The notes under the pieces: generated by a model | What the model was told of the DNA's origin: nothing | The model's database searches: none | Seen by the model: the letters and a program-made list of their open reading frames with translations, nothing else | Translations under genes and position numbers: made by a program | Shown: in pieces, positions 54,708 through 63,411 of the stretch | Layout: each line of letters begins with the position of its first letter | Position numbering within the stretch: the stretch's first letter is position 1 | Source of the DNA: Vibrio penaeicida | Lineage (GTDB): Bacteria; Pseudomonadota; Gammaproteobacteria; Enterobacterales; Vibrionaceae | Assembly (NCBI RefSeq): GCF_002933855.1 | Contig: NZ_BFAQ01000017.1 | Location: 62,001 to 126,000, forward strand | Reading direction: 5' to 3' | DNA: 64,000 bases

Positions 54708-55415
54708 ATGACCACCTTTTATGAAAACCTTTACCCTATGGATCAAGATTCCGCGACACCACAGGTTCTACCCCAGTATCAGCCGCACTTCACCATAGGA
54801 AAAACGAGCTCACTAATCGGTCAACCACACGTAGGGTTCACCTTTGTTCGCGATGAAAGTTATGGCGCATTGCCTCAAGAAACTGGGTTGATCAACAGTG
54901 ATGATTTTATTGGTCGTATCTCGATTGGCGAGCACAACCTTATCTACTCGCAAAATGATATTGCCTTTGAAAATACCCCTGTCCGCTTAACACTGGTCAA
55001 AGCCAACCACCGTCCGGCCGGAAAAATCGAGATTGGCAACCATGTGATCATGCAGGGAACCAATATCGTCAGTTACGAAAAAGTGACAATTGAGGACCAT
55101 GTCAGCTTTGGTCCGCGCGTCACCATAATGGATTGCAGTGGTCACCCAGTGACAGGCAGAGGTGAACCGGATGAAGTAGAACGCACTCGCACAGCCCCGG
55201 TAACCATTCGCTCTGGCGCTTGGATTGGCGTGGGTGCCACCATTTTGAAGGGCGTGACCATTGGCCGCAATGCTGTCATTGGTGCCAACAGTGTGGTGTA
55301 CAAAGACATTCCGGATAACGCCATTGCCATCGGCAACCCAGCAGTAGTCGTGAAATACCTTGAACAAGGAAGCAACAATGAAGACGCAAAAGCATTGGCT
55401 GCTTGCACTGCTTAG
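54708..55415 (+). CDS. hexapeptide-repeat (left-handed beta-helix) acyltransferase
   Basis: About 235 residues from the ATG at 54708 (AGAGAAG upstream); an in-frame start at 54687 is possible. The middle and C-terminal parts are hexapeptide repeats of the trimeric acetyl/acyltransferase type: IEIGNHVIMQGTNIVSYEKV, VTIRSGAWIGVGATILKGV, TIGRNAVIGANSVVYKDIP and a closing AIGNPAVVV. HPVTGRGEPDEVE holds the likely catalytic His region. It overlaps the MATE gene by 38 bp. Probably O- or N-acylates a sugar. Confidence 0.85.
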   Translation: MTTFYENLYPMDQDSATPQVLPQYQPHFTIGKTSSLIGQPHVGFTFVRDESYGALPQETGLINSDDFIGRISIGEHNLIYSQNDIAFENTPVRLTLVKANHRPAGKIEIGNHVIMQGTNIVSYEKVTIEDHVSFGPRVTIMDCSGHPVTGRGEPDEVERTRTAPVTIRSGAWIGVGATILKGVTIGRNAVIGANSVVYKDIPDNAIAIGNPAVVVKYLEQGSNNEDAKALAACTA

Positions 55416-56709
55416 CCTTGCACTGCCTATCGCATTTCAAACCGCGCTTTTTTCCAGTAAAAGCATGATTGATACCATCATGCTCGGCAATCTCAACCCG
55501 CTGGATATGGCAGCAATGGGACTGGCAACCAAAGCACACATGGTGTTGAGCTTTTGCATTATTGGTGTCGCGATTGGCGGTGGGCAAGTTGCGGCGCAAT
55601 GTTACGGCGACAAGGTCAACGACAAGTTTGTTCGCGTTTGCTTAATTATGCTCGTGTTAGCCGTGATCATTGCACTTGGTTGTGCTGGATTCGTTTTAGT
55701 GGGCAGTGTGGTCTTTGGTACCAGTGACGGCACCATCATTGAGCAAGGTAGCCTGTATCTACAAATCATTGCGCCGACCTTTGTGTTATTCGCCATTACA
55801 CTCTCATTGGCAACGGTGCTGCGCACTATGTTTAAACCGATGACTGCGACAGTGGTCAGCTTGGTTGGTGTAGCACTTAACATTGCCCTCAACATCAGCT
55901 TCATTCCTAAATGGGGCATTGCTGGTGTCGCAATTGGTTCTTTGATCGCAGCGTGTGTAGAAACCTTACTCCTGATTGGATTTGTAATGTTCAAGCGCTG
56001 GTTCTCGCTCACACAAATCAAGCAAGTTTGGGCGTCCACACACCTAAGCGACGCGGTCGTGGTTATTCAGCTTTCTGCTGTTGCTGCTCTTAACAGTGTT
56101 ATCTGGTCGCTGGGTTTGTATGTTTTCCATTCACTGATCGGGAAACAAAGTAATGACTTGCTCATCACTTTAGGCGCGTTAGCACCGATAGAATCCATTG
56201 CAGCGGCTCTCCTGATCGGCTTTGCGAGTGCTGCTTCCGTTGTTATTGGCAATCACTCTGGGCAAAAAGCGACCGATGAGATTCAATACTTACTGCCGCG
56301 TTATCTGGGGCTGAGTTTAATCTCTGGTTTGATGCTCTCTTTACTGCTTTACGCGTGTCAGCCATTGGTGCTTGATTTTATCGCGAGTGACAATTCAACG
56401 TTGCACGATACCGCTCAGTTTGCTTATCAAATATTGATGGCAGCAATGGCACTAAAAGGCTTGTCGCTCATGTTTATGATCGGCATTTTACGTGCAGGTG
56501 GAGATGCGAAATACTGCCTAGGCGTGGATGTATTCTGCCAGTGGATCGTTTTACTGCCTCTTACCTATTACTTCATCACGACGGGTATTGAACCAAAGCA
56601 AATCCTTTTGTTGATGATCGTTGAAGAGGTCATAAAAATTGGCTTGTGTATTCAGCGTTTGATGTCAGGTCGCTGGGTTAAAGTGCATGCTGACAAAGTG
56701 CGAGCGTAA
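55378..56709 (+). CDS. MATE-family efflux protein
   Basis: About 443 residues, twelve predicted membrane helices. I start at the ATG at 55378 (AAGGAAG upstream) rather than 55360. The N-terminal LALPIAFQTALFSSKSMIDTIMLGNL and the pseudo-repeat in the second half (LITLGALAPIESIAAALLIGFASAA) are MATE hallmarks. MATE proteins export cationic or hydrophobic small molecules in exchange for Na+ or H+. The overlap with the acyltransferase gene suggests export of the product of this operon. Confidence 0.88.
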   Translation: MKTQKHWLLALLSLALPIAFQTALFSSKSMIDTIMLGNLNPLDMAAMGLATKAHMVLSFCIIGVAIGGGQVAAQCYGDKVNDKFVRVCLIMLVLAVIIALGCAGFVLVGSVVFGTSDGTIIEQGSLYLQIIAPTFVLFAITLSLATVLRTMFKPMTATVVSLVGVALNIALNISFIPKWGIAGVAIGSLIAACVETLLLIGFVMFKRWFSLTQIKQVWASTHLSDAVVVIQLSAVAALNSVIWSLGLYVFHSLIGKQSNDLLITLGALAPIESIAAALLIGFASAASVVIGNHSGQKATDEIQYLLPRYLGLSLISGLMLSLLLYACQPLVLDFIASDNSTLHDTAQFAYQILMAAMALKGLSLMFMIGILRAGGDAKYCLGVDVFCQWIVLLPLTYYFITTGIEPKQILLLMIVEEVIKIGLCIQRLMSGRWVKVHADKVRA

Positions 56710-56749
56710 CGATACTCAGTAGATACCCCAAGTGCATGCACGGGTTAAA

Positions 56750-56790
56750 CCTGTTTATTCTGTATCCACAGAATAAACAGGGTCCATCGG
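56750..56790. terminator. terminator downstream of the MATE operon
   Basis: CCTGTTTATTCTGT / ACAGAATAAACAGG, a perfect 14-bp stem with a 4-base loop, then GTCCATCGGATTTT. It lies between convergent genes. Confidence 0.7.
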
Positions 56791-56857
56791 ATTTTCACAT
56801 ACTAATAGGACCATTCAATTGACCTGCCGATTAACATTTTAACTGAATCAGTATTAG
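56783..56857 (+). repeat. diverged intergenic repeat, copy 1
   Basis: About 75 bp beginning with CATCGGATTTT and containing CATTCAATTGACCTGCCGAT; aligns along its length with 58860-58935. Confidence 0.75.
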
Positions 56858-56894
56858 GGTCTTTTTTGTTATCTGTATATCAAGCAATACCGAG

Positions 56895-57746
56895 TTATTG
56901 CTGCGCTCTAAAGCGCTTGGGGGTTGTGCCTATATGCTTTTTAAACGTGAGCGTAAAAGCGCGCTCCGATTCATAGCCAACTTGCTCAGCTACGTCATCA
57001 ATCGACAACAACGATTCACGCAATAGTTCTTGTGCCCTTCCCATCCTGAGATTAGTTAAGTATTCAAACATCGGTTGTCCAACCAAAGCGGAAAATCGGC
57101 TAGCAAACGCTGCGCGCGACATACCAATCTCGCCTGCAACCAACTCCAACGTCCAACTCTTATCAGGATGGTCATGCAACAGTTGCAGAGCGCGAGAAAT
57201 ACGTTTGTCGTTCAGCGCTTCTAAAAACGGGCTTTTTTGCTCTCGCCCAAAGTTAATTCGGATCAGTTCGACCAAGATAATTTCGGTCAGCTTATTGACG
57301 ATCAGCTCCGAGCCTGGTCCTTGAGATAGGTATTCTGAACTCAACTGGTCAAAAGTGCTTCGCAACCAAGGATATTGCGCTAGGTCTTTATCACGCACTA
57401 TCGTCACCCGAGGAAAGATCTCCAGTATTGGCGTCGTCACTGTTCGCGTATAGCTAAAAGAACCACAAAGTAACAACGTTGGTTCTTCTAGGTCTGGCTG
57501 GCCTCTATCCGGAGATTGACTCGACAATACGTGGTCTTGCCCTGGACCTAAGAAGATCAAATCTCCCGCTTCCAATCGTTCCACTTGATCATCAATAATC
57601 GCCCAGCAACCACCGCGTCGAATCAAATGAAAACTGGCGTGCTCTAGGTCATTAAAGGTTTTACTCCACGGCGCTTCCACCTGACTGCAAAAGTAGACGC
57701 TGCCGACGACACGAATAGTGCGCAGCATGTCGCTCATCACTTCCAT
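56895..57746 (-). CDS. RclR-like AraC-family regulator with cupin domain
   Basis: 283 residues. The N-terminal half (about 10-130) is a cupin_6-type domain: LIRRGGCWAIIDDQVERLEAGDLIFLGPG. The C-terminal AraC DNA-binding domain (about 185-283) contains WTLELVAGEIGMSRAAFASRFSALVG and SIDDVAEQVGYESERAFTLTFKKHIGTTPKRFR. Cys20 (VYFCSQVEAPW) and a Cys near residue 93 (LLLCGSFSY) match the positions of the redox-active Cys21 and Cys89 of E. coli RclR, the hypochlorous-acid sensor. It is divergent from a glutaredoxin and an RclC-like gene, consistent with redox control. A GGGAGAGG ribosome-binding site supports the start. Confidence 0.8.
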   Translation of the reverse strand: MEVMSDMLRTIRVVGSVYFCSQVEAPWSKTFNDLEHASFHLIRRGGCWAIIDDQVERLEAGDLIFLGPGQDHVLSSQSPDRGQPDLEEPTLLLCGSFSYTRTVTTPILEIFPRVTIVRDKDLAQYPWLRSTFDQLSSEYLSQGPGSELIVNKLTEIILVELIRINFGREQKSPFLEALNDKRISRALQLLHDHPDKSWTLELVAGEIGMSRAAFASRFSALVGQPMFEYLTNLRMGRAQELLRESLLSIDDVAEQVGYESERAFTLTFKKHIGTTPKRFRAQQ

Positions 57747-57888
57747 ATTTAGCCTCTCCCTTAACTAACCTGAACTCGGGACAAGAGGTTAGCTAGACGA
57801 TCTGTGTATTAAATCAAGATTATCATGCATAGATAGTATTTTCCGCAACAGCTAAATTAACCCTACAGACAACAAGCGGAGAAACACC

Positions 57889-58167
57889 ATGGCAAAAATC
57901 GAAATTTATACCAAACACTACTGCCCTCATTGCAAAGCCGCAAAGCACACTTTAAAGCGTTTAGGTTTAACGTATCGAGAAATTGAAGTCAGTGATAACC
58001 CAACGCGACTAAACGAGATGAAAAACCGTAGCCAACGAAGAACTGTTCCACAGATTTTTGTCGGCGACCACCATATTGGCGGAAACGATGATTTAGTCGC
58101 CAGCATCAGAAGTGGCGATTTTGAACAGATATTAGAGCGCCAAGGCATCACAAATAACGCCAAATAG
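57889..58167 (+). CDS. grxC: glutaredoxin 3-type protein
   Basis: 92 residues, thioredoxin fold with the dithiol active site YCPHCKAAKHTL (residues 12-16 CPHC), the cis-Pro in RTVPQIFVGDHHIGG and the GSH-binding GGNDDL. Reduces disulfides with glutathione. It is 27 bp upstream of the RclC-like gene and divergent from the AraC regulator. CPHC replaces the CPYC of E. coli GrxC, so the symbol denotes the class rather than strict orthology. Confidence 0.85.
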   Translation: MAKIEIYTKHYCPHCKAAKHTLKRLGLTYREIEVSDNPTRLNEMKNRSQRRTVPQIFVGDHHIGGNDDLVASIRSGDFEQILERQGITNNAK

Positions 58168-58194
58168 CTCAAAGAAATGATAAGGAACAAGACC

Positions 58195-58680
58195 ATGACA
58201 ACTTTCAATAACACCGTCAATCATCGAGTAGCAGGTACACAGTCACTGACCAACATTTCTGACCAAGCGGTACGTTTTTCTATCATCATCGTCCTGGCAT
58301 GGATTGGGGCAATGAAGTTTACCAGCTACGAAGCAAATGCAATCCAAGGTCTTGTGGCATCAAGCCCACTGACCAGCTGGTTATACAGTATCTTCAGCTT
58401 ACAAGGTGCTTCTAACCTCATCGGTTTGGTTGAAGTGGCAACCGCGGTTGCTTTGTTGCTCGCGCCAGTGCATCGCGTGTTTGCACTCGTCGGCGCTGCT
58501 AGTGCTACGGTTATCTTTGCCGTTACAACAAGCTTTCTGTTTACCGCGCCAATCGCGGAAGCAAGCTTAGGTGGTTTCCCAGCAATCTCTGTCGTACCGG
58601 GTCAATTCCTCTTGAAAGACATTGTATTGCTTGCGGCGGCGCTATCCTTACTGGCAAAAGTTCTACGACAAGAAGATTAA
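58195..58680 (+). CDS. DUF417/RclC-like inner-membrane protein
   Basis: 161 residues from the ATG at 58195 (AAGGAAC upstream); 58177 is an alternative start. Four hydrophobic helices and the DUF417 pattern: VRFSIIIVLAWIGAMKFTSYEA near the N-terminus and FLLKDIVLLAAAL at the end. RclC (YkgB) is co-regulated by RclR and protects E. coli against reactive chlorine; its biochemical function is not settled. Pairing with an RclR-like regulator supports the same role here. Confidence 0.82.
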   Translation: MTTFNNTVNHRVAGTQSLTNISDQAVRFSIIIVLAWIGAMKFTSYEANAIQGLVASSPLTSWLYSIFSLQGASNLIGLVEVATAVALLLAPVHRVFALVGAASATVIFAVTTSFLFTAPIAEASLGGFPAISVVPGQFLLKDIVLLAAALSLLAKVLRQED

Positions 58681-58734
58681 TCACGGTCGTTAAACCGATG
58701 TAAGCAACCCAACACTAAAGAGAGCTCCTGCTCT

Positions 58735-58768
58735 AATGCCGTTCACTTAGGTGAGCGGCATTGTTTTT
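58735..58768 (+). terminator. terminator of the glutaredoxin/RclC-like unit
   Basis: AATGCCGTTCAC / GTGAGCGGCATT stem with one mismatch and TTAG loop, followed by GTTTTT. Confidence 0.8.
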
Positions 58769-58837
58769 CTAGGAGATCAGCGAGTGTCTCAACTTGGTTT
58801 GTACCGATTAATGATGTCGAGAGTTTGGAAACGTGTA

Positions 58838-58874
58838 TAAAAAAATCCGATAAACAAGGTTCATCGGATTTTTT
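58838..58874 (-). terminator. terminator, overlapping the second intergenic repeat
   Basis: AAAAAATCCGAT / ATCGGATTTTTT perfect 12-bp stem with an 11-base loop, lying downstream of the M42 peptidase gene and able to act on either strand. Confidence 0.75.
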
Positions 58875-58935
58875 ACATACTGGTAGGGTCATTCAATTGA
58901 CTTGCCGATTAACGTCTTAGCTGACCGGCATTAGC
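58860..58935 (+). repeat. diverged intergenic repeat, copy 2
   Basis: About 75 bp beginning TTCATCGGATTTT and containing CATTCAATTGACTTGCCGAT; pairs with 56783-56857. The two copies bracket the RclR-like/glutaredoxin/RclC-like block. Confidence 0.75.
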
Positions 58936-58982
58936 CACTAGGTTGCCCTTTTGGTTTAAGTGTTACTGATTCTAGGTAGAAC

Positions 58983-60194
58983 TTAATCCAAACGGATATG
59001 GCTGTTTAGTAGGTCATCACGCGTGATGCCTTTGCCATCGTTTAGGCTGTTGAAGTGACGAAGCAATTCAGTCAAACCATGAATAGAAGCTAATAGGTCA
59101 CCAGTATGCGCTGATTCAGATGCTGTATGCATGTTACGGATAGGGTAACCTACCGTGATTGCTGCACTATCAACACCCGCCAATACTGCCGCCATGCCGT
59201 CGGTACCCATATCACGACCACTGAAGTCTAGCTGGTATGGAATGTCGTTTTCTTTACATACTTTCTCTAGTGATTGCACTAGGAACTCAGATACAACAGA
59301 ACCACGACCAATGGTAAAGCCATTACCCATTTTCAGCGGGTTCATCTTTCTTGCGCCAATGCCTGGTGCAGCTTCGTAATCGTGGTTTACGTCTGTCGCG
59401 ATAAGCACGTCTGGTCTTAGTTCACCAACTACAGCAGTTGAACCAAAACGACCAATTTCTTCGTGCGTTGCAATCGTGTAAAGAACGCGAACGTTGTCCA
59501 AGCCTTCTTTCGCCAATAGACGTGCGATTTCAGTTACAGAAAAACAACCCAAACCGTTATCTAGGTATGCACCGTAGAACGTGTCTGAAGACACGCCGCG
59601 CTTGATGCGGCGATCAAGCAGGATTGGGTCACCTGGGCGTAGGCCTAGTGCTTCAACTTGTGCTTTACGATCTTCACCGTGCGTGTGAAGTTCTAGGTAG
59701 ATAGATTCTGGCTTGATGCCTTGATCGCCTGAACGTTGACCCGGAGTTGAGAAGTGGATAGCGCCCAAGGCTTCTACCGTACAGCCTTCGATTGTCTTGA
59801 ACTCGCCTGCTTTTTCAGGGTTCTGACAGAAGACTTTCACTTCGTGACCAATCAGCGTGGTTGGCAAGAAAGAATCAGTGTTGATCCAAACTTTACCATC
59901 GCTATCGATTTTACGTACTTGCATACGAATTTTGTCCGCGTGACCAACGATCATTACGCTGACCAAATCATCACGTCCAGGGTGTGAATCGAAGACTAAT
60001 CCTGCATTGCCTTTGAATTGGTGAATACCCCAGTCTTTCGGCATGAAAGATTCAAATTCAGGCTTGATTACGCCGTAGCTCATCGCTGCTTCAAATCCAA
60101 TTGGAGATGGAGCGTCTAAGATATCAGCCATAAATTCAAACTGGGAAGCTGGCATAGGTGCTTGCCATGCGTTGGTATTTTTATCGGAACTCAT
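58983..60194 (-). CDS. M42-family metallo-aminopeptidase
   Basis: 403 residues from the ATG at 60194; the longer frame to 60260 would begin with TTG and carry an atypical N-terminus. Dinuclear-metal peptidase marks: VMIVGHADKIRM (first metal His), GAYLDNGLGCFSV (bridging Asp), TIATHEEIGRFGS (catalytic and metal Glu pair), LIATDVNHD and TVGYPIRNMHTASE (last metal His). M42 (glutamyl aminopeptidase/endoglucanase M-type) enzymes trim peptides in the cytoplasm. Single gene, 215 bp from the next. Confidence 0.85.
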   Translation of the reverse strand: MSSDKNTNAWQAPMPASQFEFMADILDAPSPIGFEAAMSYGVIKPEFESFMPKDWGIHQFKGNAGLVFDSHPGRDDLVSVMIVGHADKIRMQVRKIDSDGKVWINTDSFLPTTLIGHEVKVFCQNPEKAGEFKTIEGCTVEALGAIHFSTPGQRSGDQGIKPESIYLELHTHGEDRKAQVEALGLRPGDPILLDRRIKRGVSSDTFYGAYLDNGLGCFSVTEIARLLAKEGLDNVRVLYTIATHEEIGRFGSTAVVGELRPDVLIATDVNHDYEAAPGIGARKMNPLKMGNGFTIGRGSVVSEFLVQSLEKVCKENDIPYQLDFSGRDMGTDGMAAVLAGVDSAAITVGYPIRNMHTASESAHTGDLLASIHGLTELLRHFNSLNDGKGITRDDLLNSHIRLD

Positions 60195-60409
60195 TGAAAA
60201 CTCGTCGAAATGAAATAAGTGAAAACCGGATTTACTTGGCTTCCTGCCAAGCAGACTCAACTGAGAGTCGATTCGAACAGGTCGAAATTAACTCTTCAAG
60301 TTAAGAACTTTCCACTATCTTATCAAGTGTCGTTACGAATAATTACGATTCAACCAACAATATTTTGAATATATTGATTCAATTTGTTTCAAAGATGTAG
60401 CAAAAGTCT

Positions 60410-61006
60410 CTACCAAGGGCTCGACTTTAACCTAAGGGTATATAGAACGATATTCATAAAATAATGCACCAATGTCGCAGTAATGAATATGGCGATCCAC
60501 ACTGGTAATTCCGGGCGGTAGAACAGCATTAAGAACAACAAACAGCCGAGCACAGAATCCGATTGATCGAAAAAGTTAAACAGCACACCTTTTACTCCAC
60601 GAATATTACCACCGGGAGGCACATTGCATCGTCGTTTAATAAAGCTGTTGGGCAGTTCAAATAAGACATAACCCAGTCCACAGCTTGCTCCTAACAATAG
60701 CAGCTCAAGCTGGCTAAATTGCGAGTAGGGAATCAAAGAAAGGGCTTGTAAGCTTTCTGATTGGTTGACCCAAATACCCATCAACCAAAAGGTAAGGGCG
60801 GAAAACCCCACCATACCAATGAAACCTTTCCATGTTTTATTGCGACCAAACCATGCCCGACCATCGCGATACGTCTTGCCGCCATCCATAGGAACATGAA
60901 TGGCTTTAAGCACGGGCAGTTTGACGAAAACCATATTGAAAATACCCGCTGCGATAATGGGCAGTAGTAAGAACAGGATGGCACCAATATCTCCCCAACT
61001 GATCAT
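60410..61006 (-). CDS. CarS/DUF46-like CTP-dependent lipid cytidylyltransferase
   Basis: 198-residue inner-membrane protein with five or so helices. GRAWFGRNKTWKGFIG matches the GxNKTWxG motif and LPNSFIKRRCNVPPGGN ... FNFFDQSDSVLG the KRR...DQxDS motif of CDP-archaeol synthase-like proteins (CarS, PF01864). In archaea CarS makes CDP-archaeol; in bacteria the substrate is generally unknown. It overlaps the HMG-CoA reductase fusion gene by 4 bp (ATGA), so it is translationally coupled to it. Confidence 0.8.
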   Translation of the reverse strand: MISWGDIGAILFLLLPIIAAGIFNMVFVKLPVLKAIHVPMDGGKTYRDGRAWFGRNKTWKGFIGMVGFSALTFWLMGIWVNQSESLQALSLIPYSQFSQLELLLLGASCGLGYVLFELPNSFIKRRCNVPPGGNIRGVKGVLFNFFDQSDSVLGCLLFLMLFYRPELPVWIAIFITATLVHYFMNIVLYTLRLKSSPW

Positions 61007-63411
61007 GCAATACCTTCCAGTTTCGCGTGCGAAAGCTGGGCATCAACAACCTCAATGAAGTTCAGCAAGTTTGTTGTGAGGCGAGGAATGAAATCCAATT
61101 TAAAGACATTATTGGTGAGAAGATACGCATTGAATCGCGTTGCAAATAGATATAGAGCATTCCCCAATAGCACTTCATGGAACTGCGCTGATTCCCACTG
61201 ATACCCTGTTAACGCCGACAACTCAGTTCGATAAAATTCGATATAGCTCTGCACATCCGATCCGGTGTCGAGGGTATCAATCACGCTGATCAAAAACTCA
61301 ATCAAGTCTCGCTGTGGGTTTTGAATGCAAGCCAACTCCCAATCGTACGCCACCAGCTGTGCACCATCTTCAGAATGACGAAGTGCGAGGTTACGGATAT
61401 TGAAATCGTTGTGGCTCAAACACAGAGGGAAGTCAGACATTGCAGCCAACAGAGGCGAGTTAGAATCGAGCAGGTCAGACACTCGGTTCGTTAACGACTC
61501 CGGTACCAAATCAGGGTAGCGTTGATGGTTATATTCCGTGATTCGATTCAACAACGTTTTGGATTCTAGCAACGCCGCTGAATGGAATTTGTCGAGCACA
61601 CCACTTATCACCAGAGGTTCAAGCGCATCCACATTGTCGAAATAACTGGCATGAATCTTTGCAAGCCCTCTTAATGCGGTTTTGATCTCGTTGTCCTGCC
61701 ACAACGTTGGCATATGGATGGTATCCAAATGCGTACAATGGCTGAGATCTTCCATTAACAAGGTATACAACTGTGCTTTGTCGTCGGCATGGCTACCAAA
61801 TACCGTCGGACACAGAGACAAAAGCTCACTGTCACCCAGCGCATTCAGATGGGAAAACAAAGCGATTTCGCGTTTATGTGCGTTATCGAACCCCAACACC
61901 TTAGCTTGCGCTTGATATAAGCCAGATAACGTATCGTCTCCAGAGATATGTGCAAGCTGTGCACCCAGCAACTTAATTTCATCACTGTGCGGTTTGATTT
62001 TGGCAATGAACGTCTCAAACCCTATTTTATCAGCTGCGGCTTCATCCACTTGTAATCGATGAATCCCATACACCGACTCTGAATTGGATACCAAGGTATT
62101 AATTACCCCATTTTGGGTGTCTAGCTCCAATCTTTTGAGATCGGTCAGCCAAGCGTATTCCGGATACAGCACTTGATTAAGGTACTCAGGAGAGAGCGTT
62201 TGATCAGGCTTAGGTCGGTTTCGCCCTAAGCGTTCATGCGCTTGCACAAATTCGTTGGATACAATGGCTGCCCCCGTGGACAAATCCAAACATAAACACG
62301 TCGCCACAATGATTTCTGCCAAACGCTTTACTTTGTCTTTACCCGCGCACCCCATCAAAGACAGGCATTCATTTTGAGTAGGCAGCCCTGTGCCACCACC
62401 GACCGTCCCGATCACCAGTGAAGGCATGTAAACGCTGATCACCAGCGAGTCCCCTTCTTTTCGAGCTTTGAGTGTGCCGAGTGACGATTCATGAACACAT
62501 GCAATATCTTGCCCTGTCGCGGTAAATATACCGGCCACTACATTAGCAAAGTTCAAGTTTGTGCTAACCATACCGGCGCACGCAGCACCAATTTCGCCTT
62601 GGTGCCAGCTCTCAACCAATTGGTCGGAGGTAACACGTAGAATTCGTTTAAGAACGGAATCAGGAATACGGCAGTGCGCGGTTACGCTCACCCCACGGCC
62701 ACGAGTCAGGCTAAGCGCGTTAACCTTTTTATCGCCTGCCATATTGCCTTCAATCAGATATTGCTTCACACCGATATGAGGCAAAGACTTCAACTGCTCC
62801 ATCATCCACTCACACGCAATCCAAGTGGTTGCAGACGTCATATTTTGCCCTGCGGCATCAGCCGTTTCGTAGCAAAAACGCAGATGCAAACTGTCGCCAA
62901 AAACCTGAGGCTCAATACGCGTTAACTTCGCAACAGAAGAAACGCTTTCTGCCTTCTCAGCGATCGCGGAATGATTCGCTTCGACCCATTTCTGCAACGC
63001 AACCGCAGATGCCATGTCATCGCAAATAAAGGCAGGCGCGCGTACCATATTCTGCGCGATAACATGAACATCTATCCCCCCCGCCAGCTCACACGCCTTA
63101 GCGCCACGGCAAATGGAACTCACCAAGCAACCTTCCGTTGTTGCTATCGGAACAGGCACATACCCTTTGATGAATTCACCATTGATTTTGACCGGGCCTG
63201 CTAACCCTATTGGCACATGTACCGCACCGATGTAGTTTTCAATGTTCCCCGCCAGTGATTGAGGATCGAGGTGGCTTTGATTGACGTGGGAAAGCGACGT
63301 TTCAGACACTTGCTCACACCATTCTAATCGGCTTTGAATGGCATCGTCTTTGTATTGTGCGTAACCGGGTGCCGTAGGAATTCTACGTTTCATTTTTTCA
63401 CTTACGGGCAT
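61003..63411 (-). CDS. HMG-CoA reductase fused to an APH/choline-kinase-like phosphotransferase
   Basis: 802 residues. Residues about 10-415: HMG-CoA reductase, with ENYIGAVHVPIGLAGPV, catalytic Glu in IATTEGCLVSSICRGAKA, substrate Lys in MAGDKKVNALSL, Asp in FTATGQDIACVHES and a late His in VQAHERLGRNRP. Residues about 520-780: aminoglycoside-phosphotransferase/choline-kinase fold with LCLSHNDFNIRNLAL (HxDxxxxN catalytic loop) and LVAYDWELACIQNPQRDL (metal Asp). HMG-CoA reductase makes mevalonate; the fused kinase suggests immediate phosphorylation of mevalonate or a related alcohol (inference). No other mevalonate-pathway gene is in the window. Overlaps both neighbours. Confidence 0.88.
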   Translation of the reverse strand: MPVSEKMKRRIPTAPGYAQYKDDAIQSRLEWCEQVSETSLSHVNQSHLDPQSLAGNIENYIGAVHVPIGLAGPVKINGEFIKGYVPVPIATTEGCLVSSICRGAKACELAGGIDVHVIAQNMVRAPAFICDDMASAVALQKWVEANHSAIAEKAESVSSVAKLTRIEPQVFGDSLHLRFCYETADAAGQNMTSATTWIACEWMMEQLKSLPHIGVKQYLIEGNMAGDKKVNALSLTRGRGVSVTAHCRIPDSVLKRILRVTSDQLVESWHQGEIGAACAGMVSTNLNFANVVAGIFTATGQDIACVHESSLGTLKARKEGDSLVISVYMPSLVIGTVGGGTGLPTQNECLSLMGCAGKDKVKRLAEIIVATCLCLDLSTGAAIVSNEFVQAHERLGRNRPKPDQTLSPEYLNQVLYPEYAWLTDLKRLELDTQNGVINTLVSNSESVYGIHRLQVDEAAADKIGFETFIAKIKPHSDEIKLLGAQLAHISGDDTLSGLYQAQAKVLGFDNAHKREIALFSHLNALGDSELLSLCPTVFGSHADDKAQLYTLLMEDLSHCTHLDTIHMPTLWQDNEIKTALRGLAKIHASYFDNVDALEPLVISGVLDKFHSAALLESKTLLNRITEYNHQRYPDLVPESLTNRVSDLLDSNSPLLAAMSDFPLCLSHNDFNIRNLALRHSEDGAQLVAYDWELACIQNPQRDLIEFLISVIDTLDTGSDVQSYIEFYRTELSALTGYQWESAQFHEVLLGNALYLFATRFNAYLLTNNVFKLDFIPRLTTNLLNFIEVVDAQLSHAKLEGIA

